DNA from: Cenococcum geophilum 1.58
Taxonomy: Eukaryota > Ascomycota > Dothideomycetes > Gloniales > Gloniaceae
Direction: 5' to 3'
Length of the DNA: 64,000 nt
Assembly (NCBI GenBank): GCA_001692895.1
Contig: KV748189.1
Span: 1,558,432 to 1,622,431 of the forward strand
Each line of letters opens with the position of its first letter. Position 1 is the first letter of the stretch. The translations under genes and the position numbers were made by a program. Below the pieces are notes generated by a model that worked only from the letters and a program-made list of their open reading frames with translations, was not told the DNA's origin and did not search any database. This document shows positions 51,835 to 62,365 of the stretch, piece after piece.

Positions 51835-52317
51835 ATGGCATCGCAATCCTCCAAGCGACCCTCTGAAGAACCCCACTACACGCAAGGTCCTGCTAAACGG
51901 CTTCACCGAGCTACCCCCGAACCACTACTAGGTCTCCCGGCTCCTGCAAATGCACCTTCCATAACGCCGCCATCTACTCCGCCCTCCAGCTCCTCCGATA
52001 CTCCTGCGACTAACATTTCGTCTCCCGTATGCCCTGCAACGCCAGAGACGCCATCAAAGGCCGCCGATCAGTGGGTGCCAACAACAGAAGAGGTTTCTAA
52101 GATGAGTTTAGAAGAGATTCATGCGTATATGAGGTTAAGGGGTTGGGAAATCCGTATGCGAAGCGCCTCCTCTTAGTTGTCATGGGTGTATACTAACAGT
52201 ATAATAGACATATGGGATTTTTTCCTAGATGACAGTTCTCCAGATATTGAATACGAAGATGCTCTATACCAACAGGGGTTGGGTAAGGATAGCGGTGGGG
52301 AACTCCTGGAGTCTTAA
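51835..52317 (+). CDS. Small two-exon gene of unknown function (142 aa)
   Basis: Exon 1 is 51835-52153 and exon 2 is 52208-52317. The 54-base intron has donor GTATGC, a perfect TACTAAC branch site (52191-52197) and acceptor ATAG. Splicing removes the stop at 52174 and adds 36 residues (HIWDFFLDDSSPDIEYEDAL...). Total coding length is 429 bases, divisible by three. The first ~80 residues are rich in Pro, Ser and Thr and probably disordered, with basic patches (SKRPSEEP, AKRLHR) that could be a nuclear signal. The rest (about 81-142) has a predicted helical stretch EEVSKMSLEEIHAYMRLRGW and an acidic tail. No signal peptide or membrane segment is visible. I do not recognise the family. It could be lineage-specific. 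The splice model is an inference but strong. Confidence 0.6.
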
Positions 52318-52866
52318 GTATTGTTAATGGTTTATCTGTTTGCTATATAAAGAGATATATAGTAATAGGCATTAGGAGTCACTCACACTACAAGGGCCGT
52401 ATGGATTAATAAGCACTATGTCCTTGTTGTAATAATTCCGTTATGGCAATTGGGTCCTTATATATCTAGACTATCCCAGTAATACCGTATACTGTGGGTT
52501 CCGAGCAGGAAAAAAAACGAAAGTGGGTACACGCCGCTACGCAAGAGTCGTGGATTCGGGGACAGAAGTGTTTTCGGATGAGACCCGCTTGGTGTTCTTC
52601 GCGTTTTCTAGCGGGCCCAATTCTCGGAAATGTTTGGTGTGGAGAAGGGTGAAAGAGAAGCCGATGGGAAGAAATTTGGCAGAATACCTTTGCTCTGCTC
52701 GCAAATAATCATTTTTTGCCCCAAGCAACACCTATACCAGAAGACTGACATGCTGTTACTGGTGCCGTTGAAGCAGTAGACCACCACCAACATATCAAAC
52801 TATAGAGCATACCATACCACTGCTTGGATATACAGAAGTCTCGCAACTTTAGCGCCCCACAGCTCC
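52318..52866. other. Intergenic region between convergent genes
   Basis: It holds the 3' ends of the small gene (+) and the hydratase gene (-). The short open frames on both strands at 52523-52793 overlap each other and have no codon pattern or family match. I see no RNA gene. Confidence 0.6.
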
Positions 52867-54129
52867 TTACAACATCGCCGGCACATTCCCAATAGCCTTC
52901 CCCTTCACCTCTCCTAACAGCCTCCCCTTCGCACCGTCCACACACCTCACCAGCGCCCTCCCATTACTCAAGCACACCTTCCCGCCGTCGACCCTCGTGA
53001 CGAATCTCACTTCCTCAAACCCATGCTTATCCGCCCCGCCCATCTTCCACATCTCGGTGACCAGCTTATCCCCCGGCTTGACGGGGCTCGCGAAGCGGGC
53101 CTGGAACTCCTTGATGTTAGCCGGGTCGCTGCCGCCGAGACATTGCAGGACACCGTGGGCGGTGCAGTTCCACGAGAACAGGCCGTGGATGATGGGGCCG
53201 CCGAAGCCCATCTTGGCGCCGGGCTCCGGCGTCGCGTGCAGCGGGTTGTAGTCGCCGTTGAGGCGGTACAGCAGCGCGGTTTCCGGCGTCGTCTGGAACG
53301 CGTAGGTCGCGTCCGGCTGCTTGCCTTGCGGCGGCGGGTAGTTTACTGTTTTGGGGCCTGGGATGATGGTCGTGTTAGCGTGTGCGTCCAGTTCAGTCCA
53401 GTCCAGTATAGTCCACTCAACCTCTCCCCTCTCCTCCCCCCTTAACCCCCAACCCGCTCATCCAGCGAACGCAGAAAGCGAAGAGGAATACAGCACATAG
53501 AACCAGCGCAACCTACCATTCGGCCCACCCCAGCCCCCCTGCCCAACATAAAACCCGCTCCCAACCGCCCGCGAGTAGACCTCGCCGCTCTGCGCATCCA
53601 CAAGCGTCTGCTCCGTCTCGACCACCGTCCCCGGTTTGCCCTTGTCGTACACGCCGATGACTTTGCTCCGGATCTCGAAGCGGCGGCCCTCGGACGACAC
53701 GGGCAGCGGCTTGAGGAACGTGATGCGCCGCTCGCCGTCCAGCGCGCCGCGCGTGTCGAACTTGGGCACCCCCGCGATCGGCGTGCTATTCGAGCGCGCG
53801 TAGAAGTCGACTACTTCTTGGTCCGTGTGCTTGAACGGTAGGATGATGGGGTAGGTCGGGAACGCCGCGAACGACGGGTGCAGTTCCTGCCGCGGACCCG
53901 GGTCGTCAGCGTCTTGTGCGTCTAGCTAGTGGGGGCTGGCTGACGGGGGAAGGCTCGGGCTCGGGCGAGGAGAGGACTGGGGAGGGATGGGGGAGATTCC
54001 TGGGCTTACGTAGAGGAAGTGCAGCTCGTCAGATGTGCAGCCGATGCTGGCGGCGAAGAGGAGGAGGTCACGCTTCAGCCATGTTACTGGGAAGGTGGGG
54101 AATTCGAAGCCGGCGCCTGGTCCGCTCAT
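52867..54129 (-). CDS. MaoC-like enoyl-CoA hydratase (hydratase 2 type)
   Basis: Exons on the minus strand are 54129-54010, 53886-53517 and 53357-52867, giving 981 coding bases and 326 residues. The introns (123 and 159 bases) join LY to ELHPSF and N-G to PKTVNY, as expected of the family. The start is the ATG at 54129 (MSGPGAGF). An apparent earlier start at 54141 is TTG. The C-terminal half has the hydratase-2 signature YRLNGDYNPLH (194-204), followed by GFGGPIIHGL (214-223). Asp199 and His204 have the five-residue spacing of the known catalytic Asp/His pair. The N-terminal half resembles the degenerate first hot-dog fold. The family hydrates trans-2-enoyl-CoA to (R)-3-hydroxyacyl-CoA, in peroxisomal beta-oxidation or in secondary metabolism. 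The C-terminus AML is at best a weak peroxisomal signal. Codons are notably GC-rich compared with the neighbours. Confidence 0.88.
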
Positions 54130-55549
54130 TTTTAATTCCAATTGCGTGAAAGATGCGATGAAAACACTAGATGGTAGTATACGTATGTATAGAAATTCGA
54201 AAGGAGAACTAAAAAGACTATATACAGTGTAAATAAGTAATCCAGCGCGGGGAAACTTAATCCGGGGTTAAGAAGCTGAGGGCCGAGGGATGGAGCTTTG
54301 TGGGCTTGCCGAGGTCTACCTTTGTGATGCCAGGTTTGCCGGCTCGAGCTTCATGTTTGAAGCTTCAAGTGTCTTCTAGTTGAAGTGGTGGCATATCTAA
54401 CTGTAAATAAGTGTTTGATGTTACATTTAAGGCCATGGCCATCCCGGTAGAGCTCTGGAGAGCTTCTCAATTAGTAGAATCAACAATGTTGGTTGGAGAA
54501 TTCCGTCTTAACAAGTCATTATGCAAAACACTAAAGCTTTTGCTTTGACCGCCGTTTTTGCTCCTCAGTCCTCCATCTAGCTCAAATAGTTTTTCTTAAG
54601 AGTCTATGCTCGGTAGGGGTTAAGGTAAATCCATTGGACGGGTACATATAATGAGACTTAATAAAAATGTCTAAACTTCATTCGCCTTAAGCGGCAGACC
54701 TGATCCTTGCTGCATAAGCCCTGTACAATCCTGGGGTTGATGTAGAGTCATCGGCAGTTCAAGGCTATTGATTCCAAGTTAAATATGAAGATCAAAAGCA
54801 AAATAACCATGATATCATAGAGTACCATTTATTCATTGCAATATTTACAGATTCCCCCATCCTGATTAACCATTTAAGCAAGACGTGATGGCATGCGTAC
54901 GTATGAATATGCTTGGAACACATGCACAAAGTGTAACAGCGAAATGGGCGCGAAAAAAAGGAGACCCTCATGCCCCATCCTATCCCGCCCACGCAATGCA
55001 ATTCGTAGGGAAAACATGAAAACGCCGAAAAACCGAGAAAAACCAACTGATATGGCAATGCGATCCTCCATGAACCAGATGTGATGCAAAGCTCGGAATC
55101 AGTCACTACCATTGGCGCTGTGAAGGAAAAGACACATGTAGAGAAGGTAAAGAAGGGCTGCTTACAAGCCAGCCATGGATCTCCGAGCTCAAAGTAAACC
55201 ACCCAAATCAATACTTACATGTTGCTTCCTGTCTCGCGAATTTCGTAGAAGATATATACCCTTCGAGGCGAAGGCCGGTCGTTTGCCACTGCTGATCTTG
55301 GATCTTCATCGCATCCAGATAAAGGGATTGTACATCGACCGAGAACCCAGGGTATCCAGAAAGAAAAGGTTAGCAATAATGAAACCTTCCAACTTCATTA
55401 CAGCAAGAAAAAGGAAAAATAAATCGGATCGTCGAATCGTTATCAATGTCCGCAGCGAAATAAACTTTTGCCGACGCAAGAAAACGCCGTGAATACGATG
55501 AGATATGCGAGTGCAAGTGGGCTCCGAGTATCAATTTGCCATTGTCTGC
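54130..55549. other. Intergenic: SCH9 3' region and hydratase promoter
   Basis: Both flanking genes read on the minus strand. The right part should be the SCH9 3' untranslated region. A good intron signature is present there on the minus strand (GTAAGT at 55218, CTTCACAG ending at 55118). The left part is the hydratase upstream region. Open frames such as 54792-55211 (-) have no family match and unlikely composition, so I do not call them genes. Confidence 0.55.
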
Positions 55550-58268
55550 TTAAGCATCGTGCTTGAAAATACTGTCGTCATGTACAACACCGCTCATCCG
55601 ATCTCCTCTGTTAGCGAATGGCTTCTCCCAGTCGGCGTCCTCCTCTTTGTCGTCCTCGTCCATACGCTCGAGGTCGTTGTCTCTGTTTTTGAAATGCTGG
55701 TCCATGGCGCTCTCATCAACGAAGGTGAAGCCGGCAAAGTTGGCCTGCATGGTGGGAGACAGTGGCGTTGAAGCGGGGTTGACGCCCGATGCGAGGGCGG
55801 CGGCACGCGCGTTCAATGACCCGCTGCCGTTCAAAGCGTTGGTAAACTCCGGGTCGAAGTTGGACACGTCAAGCTCCGATTTGAGTTTTGGCTTAAAGGG
55901 CGGGACCACGTTCTTCTTTGTAAGCGCATCCCAGTCAATATCGGCGAAAAACGGGTGCGCCTTGAGCTCCTCCGCGTCGCGCGTCGCGCCCAACCGATGC
56001 TTCGGATTCCGGTTGAGGAGACCTTTGACGAAGTTCCTGCCCTCGGTGCTGAGTGCGTCCCGTGGGAATCTAACCTTGCCGAATGCGATGTTCTTGTACA
56101 TCTGCTGCGTGTCTTCCGCGTAGAAGGGACTCCATCCGCAACACATCTCAAACACCAAAACACCAAGAGACCAGAAATCCACCATCTTGGTATAGCCGTG
56201 TTCGTCCAAAAGGACTTCTGGCGCCAGATACTCAGTTGTACCGCAGAACGTGTTGGTTGTTGCATTCTCCGTTAGGTTGGCCTTCGACAAGCCAAAATCA
56301 CATAGAGCGATATGCCCCTTCGCATCAAGCAAGATGTTCTCTGGCTTGAGGTCTCGGTAGACAATGTTGTGTTCGTGAAGATGTTGAAGGGCCAAGATCA
56401 ATTCGGCGATGTAGAACTTGGCCCGAGCTTCGTGGAAACGGCCCTCCTTCTGAAGATGCCAGAAAAGTTCCCCGCCAGACATGTAATCCGTAACTAGGTA
56501 TAAATCCGTAGGTGTTTGAAACGAAAACTTCAGGCCAACAATAAATGGCGAGTCGGCCATGGCTGTACGCACGAGAATATTCCGCTCGCCAAGAGTATGT
56601 GCAACTTCCTTCTTCTGCACAATCACCTTCTTCGAAAGGACTTTCATGGCATATATGCGGCGTGTATCTCTCTTCCGTACCTGGAAAACTTGGCCAAATG
56701 TACCCTTTCCGATAAGCTTGAGAATTTCAAAGTCTTCCGGTCCGTAATGCTTCTTGTCCGTCTTCTGGAAATTGATTCGCAAATGGATCTCGCCCGTTAC
56801 GTAGTCTTCCTCGCCATCACGCGGTTCGAGTGTGAACCACCCATCATAGGGCTTCTCGTATTCAACTAGATTCGGACAGAAACGGACATGGCCCAGAAAT
56901 GCTTCTTGATTAGATCGATCGTAGATGGATATATCGATCTCGGAGTGGTCACCAACAACATCACTGATATAATCGTTAGCGTAGCTTTGACGAACGTATG
57001 AAAATATGAACATACAATATTGCATCATGCTCCCATTTCGGATCGGTCACTTGTTTCAGTTGACCGTTCTCTTTGGGATCTGAGCTTATACCGCTGTTGC
57101 TGCTTTGCCTACTCCTCATAGGGATTGCCATGGACCTGCCATAATCGCTGTCGGTGCGTTTCATCATAACCGCACTATTACCACGTCCTAACCCATCACC
57201 CAACTTTTTCGGTGATTCTTCATTCCTCGGACCTTCTGATATGTATTCTGCCCATTGGAATTGACATACGACGTAGGGATCTACGCTTGGACGCAAGCCT
57301 CGGCCTTCGGATATCGAGACGGAAAGTTTGCCTTTTGGAGGACCGACCGTGGCACCGCTCGTCTCTTTGGGTTTTCCGTTGGATGTTTGCGAGGATTGTG
57401 ATAGATTTGAAGGAGGCACTTTTCCTTCTTGCGAACGTGTTCTCGGCGTTTGCGGAGGGGTGGCCTGATCTCGCGATGGCGAATTATCGCCTTCAGTTAG
57501 CTTCTTGACTTTTCCAGCCGACCTTGAAGCCGACGAATGCCTCGAAGCAGAAAGTGGAGTAATGATAGGACTAGGAGGGGTGGTCGAAGGAAGACGAGAA
57601 GCTGGATTCGAGATATGTGCAGCAGGAACAGAGGATGTCGTAACAACAGCTGAGAGAGGGGTTGCCACTGAATATGTATGTCTACGTGCTCTGGGTGGGG
57701 GAAGTTCTAGGATGCCTTTCTTGTCTTGTGCAGAAAGTGCACGAGTCGGAGAGGCATGGCTGGAACCGCTTGCGGTTTTCTCGTCCTTGCTAACCTTGCG
57801 CATGGACGAGGACGATGATGTCGGAGGGGTCGGGTATGAAAAAGAAGGTATGGGATATGCAGAGGGAAGTCGCTGTGGTGCAGGGCTCAAGCGCTCATGG
57901 GGAAGCAGTGGCGGAGATTCGTAATCACCGCTCAAAACTAAGCTGGGAGAGCATGGAGCGGTGAGCAGTGCATCAACACTGAGATTGAGGCTTTCGTGAT
58001 GCTCCTGCCCTGTACTCCCAGCTTCTGCTCCGTGTGCAACGGGTGTGGACTGTGCGGGGGAGAGGCTGCTCGTAGACTTCGGACTGGGACGTAGAGAATC
58101 ACGAACCTGACCAAAGTAACTGTGAATTATGCCCGGCAGGCGTTTGTCGGTCAAGTCCGGACGTGGCGTGGCGGCGCCGGGTGGAGTGGAGCTGTTGGAG
58201 CCGATCTGGTCTTGGACTTCGTCGTCACTGGCTCTATTGGGCGGACGAAGGGAGTTAGCAAAAGGCAT
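55550..58268 (-). CDS. SCH9: SCH9-like AGC protein kinase with C2 domain
   Basis: Exon 1 is 58268-57016 and exon 2 is 56963-55550; the 52-base intron (GTATGT, GCTAAC branch, TATCAG) lies inside the C2 domain. Together they code for 888 residues. Residues 1 to ~330 are Ser/Pro-rich and disordered. The C2 domain runs about 335-487, starting near KGKLSVSISEGRGLRPS, and the kinase about 496-760. Kinase features: glycine loop IGKGTFGQV (502-510), Lys525, YRDLKPEN with catalytic Asp622, DFG 640-642, activation-loop TFCGT with Thr656, and APE 665-667. The AGC tail ends with the hydrophobic motif FAGFTF. C2 plus AGC kinase is the layout of yeast Sch9 and Aspergillus SchA, a TORC1 effector that controls growth, stress response and lifespan. 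The start MPFANS fits fungal homologues; the open frame extends upstream only through a GTG. All key residues are present. Confidence 0.95.
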
Positions 58269-58420
58269 GATGAAAGCAAGCTGCGAGCAGCTGCGAAAGA
58301 GGATGTCGAGGATGTGGAGAGTGAGGGTGTAGAGGGTGTGGAGGGTATAAAGGATATAGAGGGTGTCGAGCACGGTTATCTATTTCAGGAAAGTCGAATG
58401 ACACCCGCGAAAGCCTTCTG
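58269..58420 (-). promoter_or_regulatory. Pyrimidine-rich repeat tract upstream of SCH9
   Basis: On the coding (minus) strand this reads as repeated CTCCACACC/CCTCTATAT-like units at about 58,300-58,370, ending near the start codon. CT-rich tracts are common in fungal core promoters and leaders. A direct role here is an inference. Confidence 0.5.
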
Positions 58421-58574
58421 GACTTTGGTCGCTCGCTTGTTGGGCGATCGAAGCGAGGCGTTTTAGAAGGCTTTTGCGATCCAAGATTTCCCCTCAACCC
58501 TGGTCCCCCTCTTTACCGACATACATAGACATCGTGGAGGTGAGACGCAAGAAAATCAGGATTCGGGCACGAGC

Positions 58575-59126
58575 TTACCTCTGCATCATGGCCTGCCGGA
58601 GCAGGTCCGCTGCAGTATGTGGATTAACCCCACCGTGGGCCGTCATGGCGGATGCAGCTCCAAGCCAGTAAGTGGGGAGCAGACGGAGTGAGGGAGGGAT
58701 TGGAGCGATGGTAGCTGCTGTGCCAGATGAGCGCACTGAGGCTGTTGAGAGGGTTGGGACAGCGCTCGAGGACTTCCACGAGGGAAAAGGCCGCCGGGGC
58801 CTCGAATTGCCTTCGCCTGGGCGCGAGGTGCTGGTGTTGGTGCTGGTGCTCAGGCGACGACGGGGCACAGAAGGCCTGGGAGCTACGCCGGTGTCGGTAG
58901 TCGAGAATCCAGTGGCAGTGGAAGGTCGACCATCGGTGACGGTGCCGGTGCCGGTGCCACTGGTGCTGTGGTAGTGCTGGTGGTGCTGGTGCTGGTGAGG
59001 GAAGGTGAAGGCAGAGTTGTAGCTGAGAGAAGATGGGACGAGATTTGTCGCAGAGCGTCGGGCGCAGGCGTCCTTGATGGAGCGAGCGTCTTTGTTGCAG
59101 CCAGGACTGGCACTTCGCAGCGTCAT
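58575..59126 (-). CDS. Uncertain ORF upstream of SCH9 (183 aa)
   Basis: It starts at the ATG at 59126 (MTLRSASPG). The longer frame from 59192 begins with TTG. The protein is low-complexity: a His/Gln run (HQHQHHQHYH), GT repeats and an Arg/Ser/Pro-rich middle. It ends in a more ordinary stretch, LPTYWLGAASAMTAHGG, and the terminus LLRQAMMQR. A donor GTAAGC overlaps the stop. If an intron 58578-58500 were used, the end would become RVEGKSWIAKAF with a stop at 58463. I recognise no family. It lies 307 bases upstream of SCH9 on the same strand, so it is either a separate small gene or part of a long SCH9 leader. Confidence 0.35.
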   Translation of the reverse strand: MTLRSASPGCNKDARSIKDACARRSATNLVPSSLSYNSAFTFPHQHQHHQHYHSTSGTGTGTVTDGRPSTATGFSTTDTGVAPRPSVPRRRLSTSTNTSTSRPGEGNSRPRRPFPSWKSSSAVPTLSTASVRSSGTAATIAPIPPSLRLLPTYWLGAASAMTAHGGVNPHTAADLLRQAMMQR

Positions 59127-59709
59127 GTTTTGCTCGGCTGGTGGACGACTCTTAAAGCACGACAAGCGCGATGCCGCAAAAACCAAAAACAATGCAACGC
59201 GCCCTATTGGCCCCGGGTGCAGAACGGTGCAAAAAGTCTGCTCCCAGAACTTTCTCGGGCCAGTTCTCGCAGTGGCCGCTCTGGTCGCTCTGGTCGCTCT
59301 GGTCGCTCTGGTCGCTCACTCAACGTAGCTCACGTCCCTTTGGTCCGCAGCCAGCAAACACAGCCGGGCTTTGCGATCGACTGCCGCTTTGGGGAGTCCC
59401 GCTGGTTGGGCTGTTTGGGCGTGATGGCGTCTCACACCTGGTCAGCCTGGGGCGGCCTCTCGTCGACGAGGATAAGGAAAAAACTCAGAAAGCACGAGCA
59501 AGGGAGATGCAGCTGGATGCAGGATGCCAAAGTGAAGCCCTTTTTGACTCGACATTGACTCCTCACCCTCTTACTTGCCCCCAACGCGCCCCAGCCGTAT
59601 ATCTTTCCAAGACCGTTCACCGCTCCTACTGACAGTTGCCACTGGTCTACAGCTGCCAAACCACTTCTCGCTCTCCACAACCCCGTTGCCGCTTAATCTT
59701 CTTCCGCAC
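59127..59709. other. Intergenic, divergent region with a short tandem repeat
   Basis: It lies between the minus-strand ORF and the plus-strand ORF. It contains the 9-base repeat at 59277-59317 and overlapping open frames on both strands without family match. I see no RNA gene. Confidence 0.5.
59277..59317. repeat. 9-base tandem repeat (CGCTCTGGT)
   Basis: Four perfect units in a row (59277-59312) and a partial fifth. Confidence 0.9.
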
Positions 59710-59862
59710 ATGAAGCGATTATTCCGCAGTGCTCGAACCATGGCTCCCACCCGTCAATGGCTCCGATCCGCCAACGTTGGCCGATATTCTGCCTTGCATT
59801 CCCGCCGCGGCTTCTCTAAACCGCCACCCACACCATCCTGCCCTGATTTGATATTGTCGTGA
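59710..59862 (+). CDS. Short ORF with mitochondrial-leader-like sequence (50 aa, uncertain)
   Basis: MKRLFRSARTMAPTRQWLRS begins an Arg-rich, acid-poor segment ending SRRGFSKP, which looks like a mitochondrial targeting peptide with a processing site. The frame stops at 59860. In another frame the next bases (59847-59864) read FDIVVI, the start of many FAD/NAD-binding folds, but no glycine-rich loop follows. It could be a first exon whose partners I cannot place, a relic of a mitochondrial flavoprotein gene, or chance. I found no convincing continuation to 60,670. Confidence 0.3.
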   Translation: MKRLFRSARTMAPTRQWLRSANVGRYSALHSRRGFSKPPPTPSCPDLILS

Positions 59863-60670
59863 TTGATGTTTTCCTTCGTCGCCTCTTCGTGCTGTGCCCA
59901 CACAGGGCAGAAGACGGCCACTGTGCTACCCTCTGCCGTCATCAGAGCTGATGCGGCCTCATATCTACCCTCAGCTGTACACTATTGCGGGTGACGAAGC
60001 TGATGCTGACCGGATTCAAGTGGTACAAAACCGTCATTGGAGGTTATGTGCTATAGATACAAAGTTGGCCTTGGCAGTCATGCCGTTGGTCGACTCAATC
60101 TGCTTTGGTAGATCTGCCCTAGGCGGTTGGGAGGAAGCCCCAGCCCCCGCTCTGAACGGGATGAGGTGGGAAGAGAGGAAAGTTCGCAAAACAGGCAGCT
60201 TGAGCATGACCCGGATTTTTCTGCATTGCACCTGACAGCCTAACAGCCTGACTTGGACTGTGCAACTTTGTGGACCCCGGGGATTTCCGCCCAGGTGCCA
60301 TTCAGCATTTCAGCATTTCAGCATTTCAGCATTTCAATATTGCAATATTGCAGCATTCAAGTTAACACATGCAAGGGTCGAGCATGTGATAGACCAAGCC
60401 TAAGCCTTATTACGTGTATAAGCCTCTCGCCTGAATAAGTCAGTCACGAGAATGGGCTTCTCACGTGCTCCCTCGTCAAATAATAAATTGCTCCATTCGT
60501 TAGCTAAGCTCTCAACTGCCCCGTACACATCTAGCGCCTTGGCAACTCTTGCCTTACGAAAGTCGCATCTGTCTATTCACGTCTTAGCTGCGCACCGCGA
60601 ACTGCCCCAGTGCATGCCCTGATATCTACACCGACATCCAAACACAGCAAGCACCACTCGTCTCCTAACA
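59863..60670. other. Intergenic, RSC7 upstream region
   Basis: No convincing gene. Open frames 59894-60235 (+) and 60034-60301 (-) overlap and lack family signals. It holds an 8-base tandem repeat at 60301-60356 and the presumed RSC7 promoter. Confidence 0.5.
60301..60356. repeat. 8-base tandem repeat (TTCAGCAT)
   Basis: Seven units in register: four perfect, two changed to TTCAATAT/TGCAATAT, then TGCAGCAT. Confidence 0.9.
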
Positions 60671-62365
60671 ATGGCGCGCAGACCACGCGCTGCTGCGCTT
60701 CGCAGTACGCCCATCCGTTCAAACTCTAACCCTTGCGTTGAGAATCTTTCCTAATTTCATTCATCTCAGGAACCCCAACACCTCCACAGAATTCAGACGA
60801 CGATATGGCTGACGCTCCGGAGTCGCATCCCGAGACACCAGCTCAAGAGGAAGATGCAGACACCCCCGCGCAAGACTCAGAAGCCGGACCAGCGCCCTCC
60901 GAGCCCTCCTCTCCGCCAGTCGTCCAACAGTTTCCGCGTAAAAGACGTCTAGGTCGGCCGCCAAAGAACAGGCCACCAGATTGGAACATTCCGGATCCAA
61001 ATGCTGATGCTGCTTCAGAAGGCGGAACGCCTCAGAAGCGTCGACGAGGCCGACCTTCAACCGGAGGATTTAGAGGTCGACCCAGGGGAGGACCATCCCA
61101 TGTCACTAGAGTTCCTATCGACAAAGAAGGCAACATGATGGAAGTCATCGATGACGAGGTGGCTCTTCCTGAGGATCCCGAAGGAGAGGCGAAAGTCGAT
61201 AAGCTGGGAAACCTACAAGGCGGACGAGACTACCGTGTGCGAGTATTTACTATCACAGGGCGAGGCGATAGGCTGTACATGTTGTCCACCGAGCCTGCAA
61301 GATGTACTGGTTTCAGGGACAGTTACCTTTTCTTCACAAAGCACATGCAACTCTTCAAGATCATCATCGACGATTCCGAGAAGAAGGACCTAATCACTCG
61401 AGAAATCATCCCACACTCCTACAAGGGTCGTGCTATTGGCGTTGTTACTGCTCGATCCGTCTTCCGAGAGTTCGGTGCGCGAATCATTGTCGGCGGGAAG
61501 AGGGTCATCGACGATTATTATGTCACCGCAGCACGGGAACGAGGAGACATCGAAGGAGAAATTGCAGATCCCAATGATAGGCTTCCACCTCCAGGGGAGC
61601 CGTACAACAAGAACCAATACGTTGCGTGGCATGGAGCAAGCAGCGTTTATCATACGGGAGTCCCGAGTGTGCCTTTGGCAAATGGCAAAGTAGTGCCAGG
61701 AAAGCGTAAGATTAATATTACGTCAGCTAATTGGCAGTTTGAGCATGCTCGTGCTGCAAGGTGAGATTCCTTCGCAACCGTGTTTGCATTTGGTGCTAAT
61801 TTCTCCCAGTCGATTTAATTCTACTCTTGCCACAACTAGACGTCAGAATTTAGACGGTGTGTATGATCCTCACACAAACATGATGTGTTATCCAAAAATA
61901 ACGCAACCTACTCATGTGCTATGGGAGGAAATTCTTGCGGTGCCATACGAACTAGCTGAAGAACGCGAAACGCGACTTCTCACCAATGGCATGGCTGAGC
62001 TCACAAATGGCGTGCAAGAAGTTAGCCTCGAGCACTCCACGGTTGAGGAACATAGGAGCGACGCAATCTTCACGCCCGTCCCTCCTATTGTATCCCGCAA
62101 CTTCTTGGTGGTAGATACCTACTTCACCTCCCCTTCCCTTTCTGGTCTGGGTATCCCTGGCCCTGATGGAGACTTTCATGACACCGGAGTCAACGGTTTA
62201 GCAAATGTTCCGGACGACGTCCTAGCCGAACTACCTGTAGAATGTCGACAAGCCTTTAATGAAGCGAAGCGGAGGGAGACGGAATGGAAATCCCAATGGC
62301 ACACCGAGACTATCGATGGGGCACGAGCCAAGTTGAAGATTGGGTTTTCGGGGGTTCCGGTTTGA
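60671..62365 (+). CDS. RSC7: RSC7/Npl6-Swp82 family chromatin-remodelling subunit
   Basis: Exons are 60671-60704, 60770-61760 and 61810-62365 (1,581 bases, 526 residues). The introns (65 and 49 bases) have donors GTACGC and GTGAGA and acceptors CTCAG and CCCAG. The first exon (MARRPRAAALR) joins in frame to TPTPPQNSDDDMADAPE. The ATG at 60805 is therefore internal (Met24), although it could serve alone if the first intron were wrong. Residues 25-65 are acidic and Pro-rich. Two AT-hook-like basic patches follow (RKRRLGRPPK at 68-77, KRRRGRPSTGGFRGRPRGG at 101-119). The Npl6/Swp82 domain covers about 125 to 500, including GGRDYRVRVFTI and MLSTEPARCTGFRDSYLFF. In yeast, Rsc7 is a subunit of the RSC (SWI/SNF-type) nucleosome remodeller. 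The nuclear role is inferred from the family. Confidence 0.92.

Noticed and set aside
52997-53445. Plus-strand frames of 84 and 140 codons
   Set aside because: They are antisense shadows of the GC-rich hydratase exon, which has a clear family match on the minus strand.
54792-55211. 139-codon minus-strand frame
   Set aside because: It lies in the SCH9 3' region, is Cys/Trp/Phe-rich without family features, and is interrupted by a likely 3'UTR intron.
55563-56123. 186-codon plus-strand frame
   Set aside because: It is antisense to the SCH9 kinase domain exon.
58255-58497. 80-codon minus-strand frame as second exon of the upstream ORF
   Set aside because: Splicing 58578-58500 enters a different frame that stops at 58463, so the two frames cannot be joined this way.
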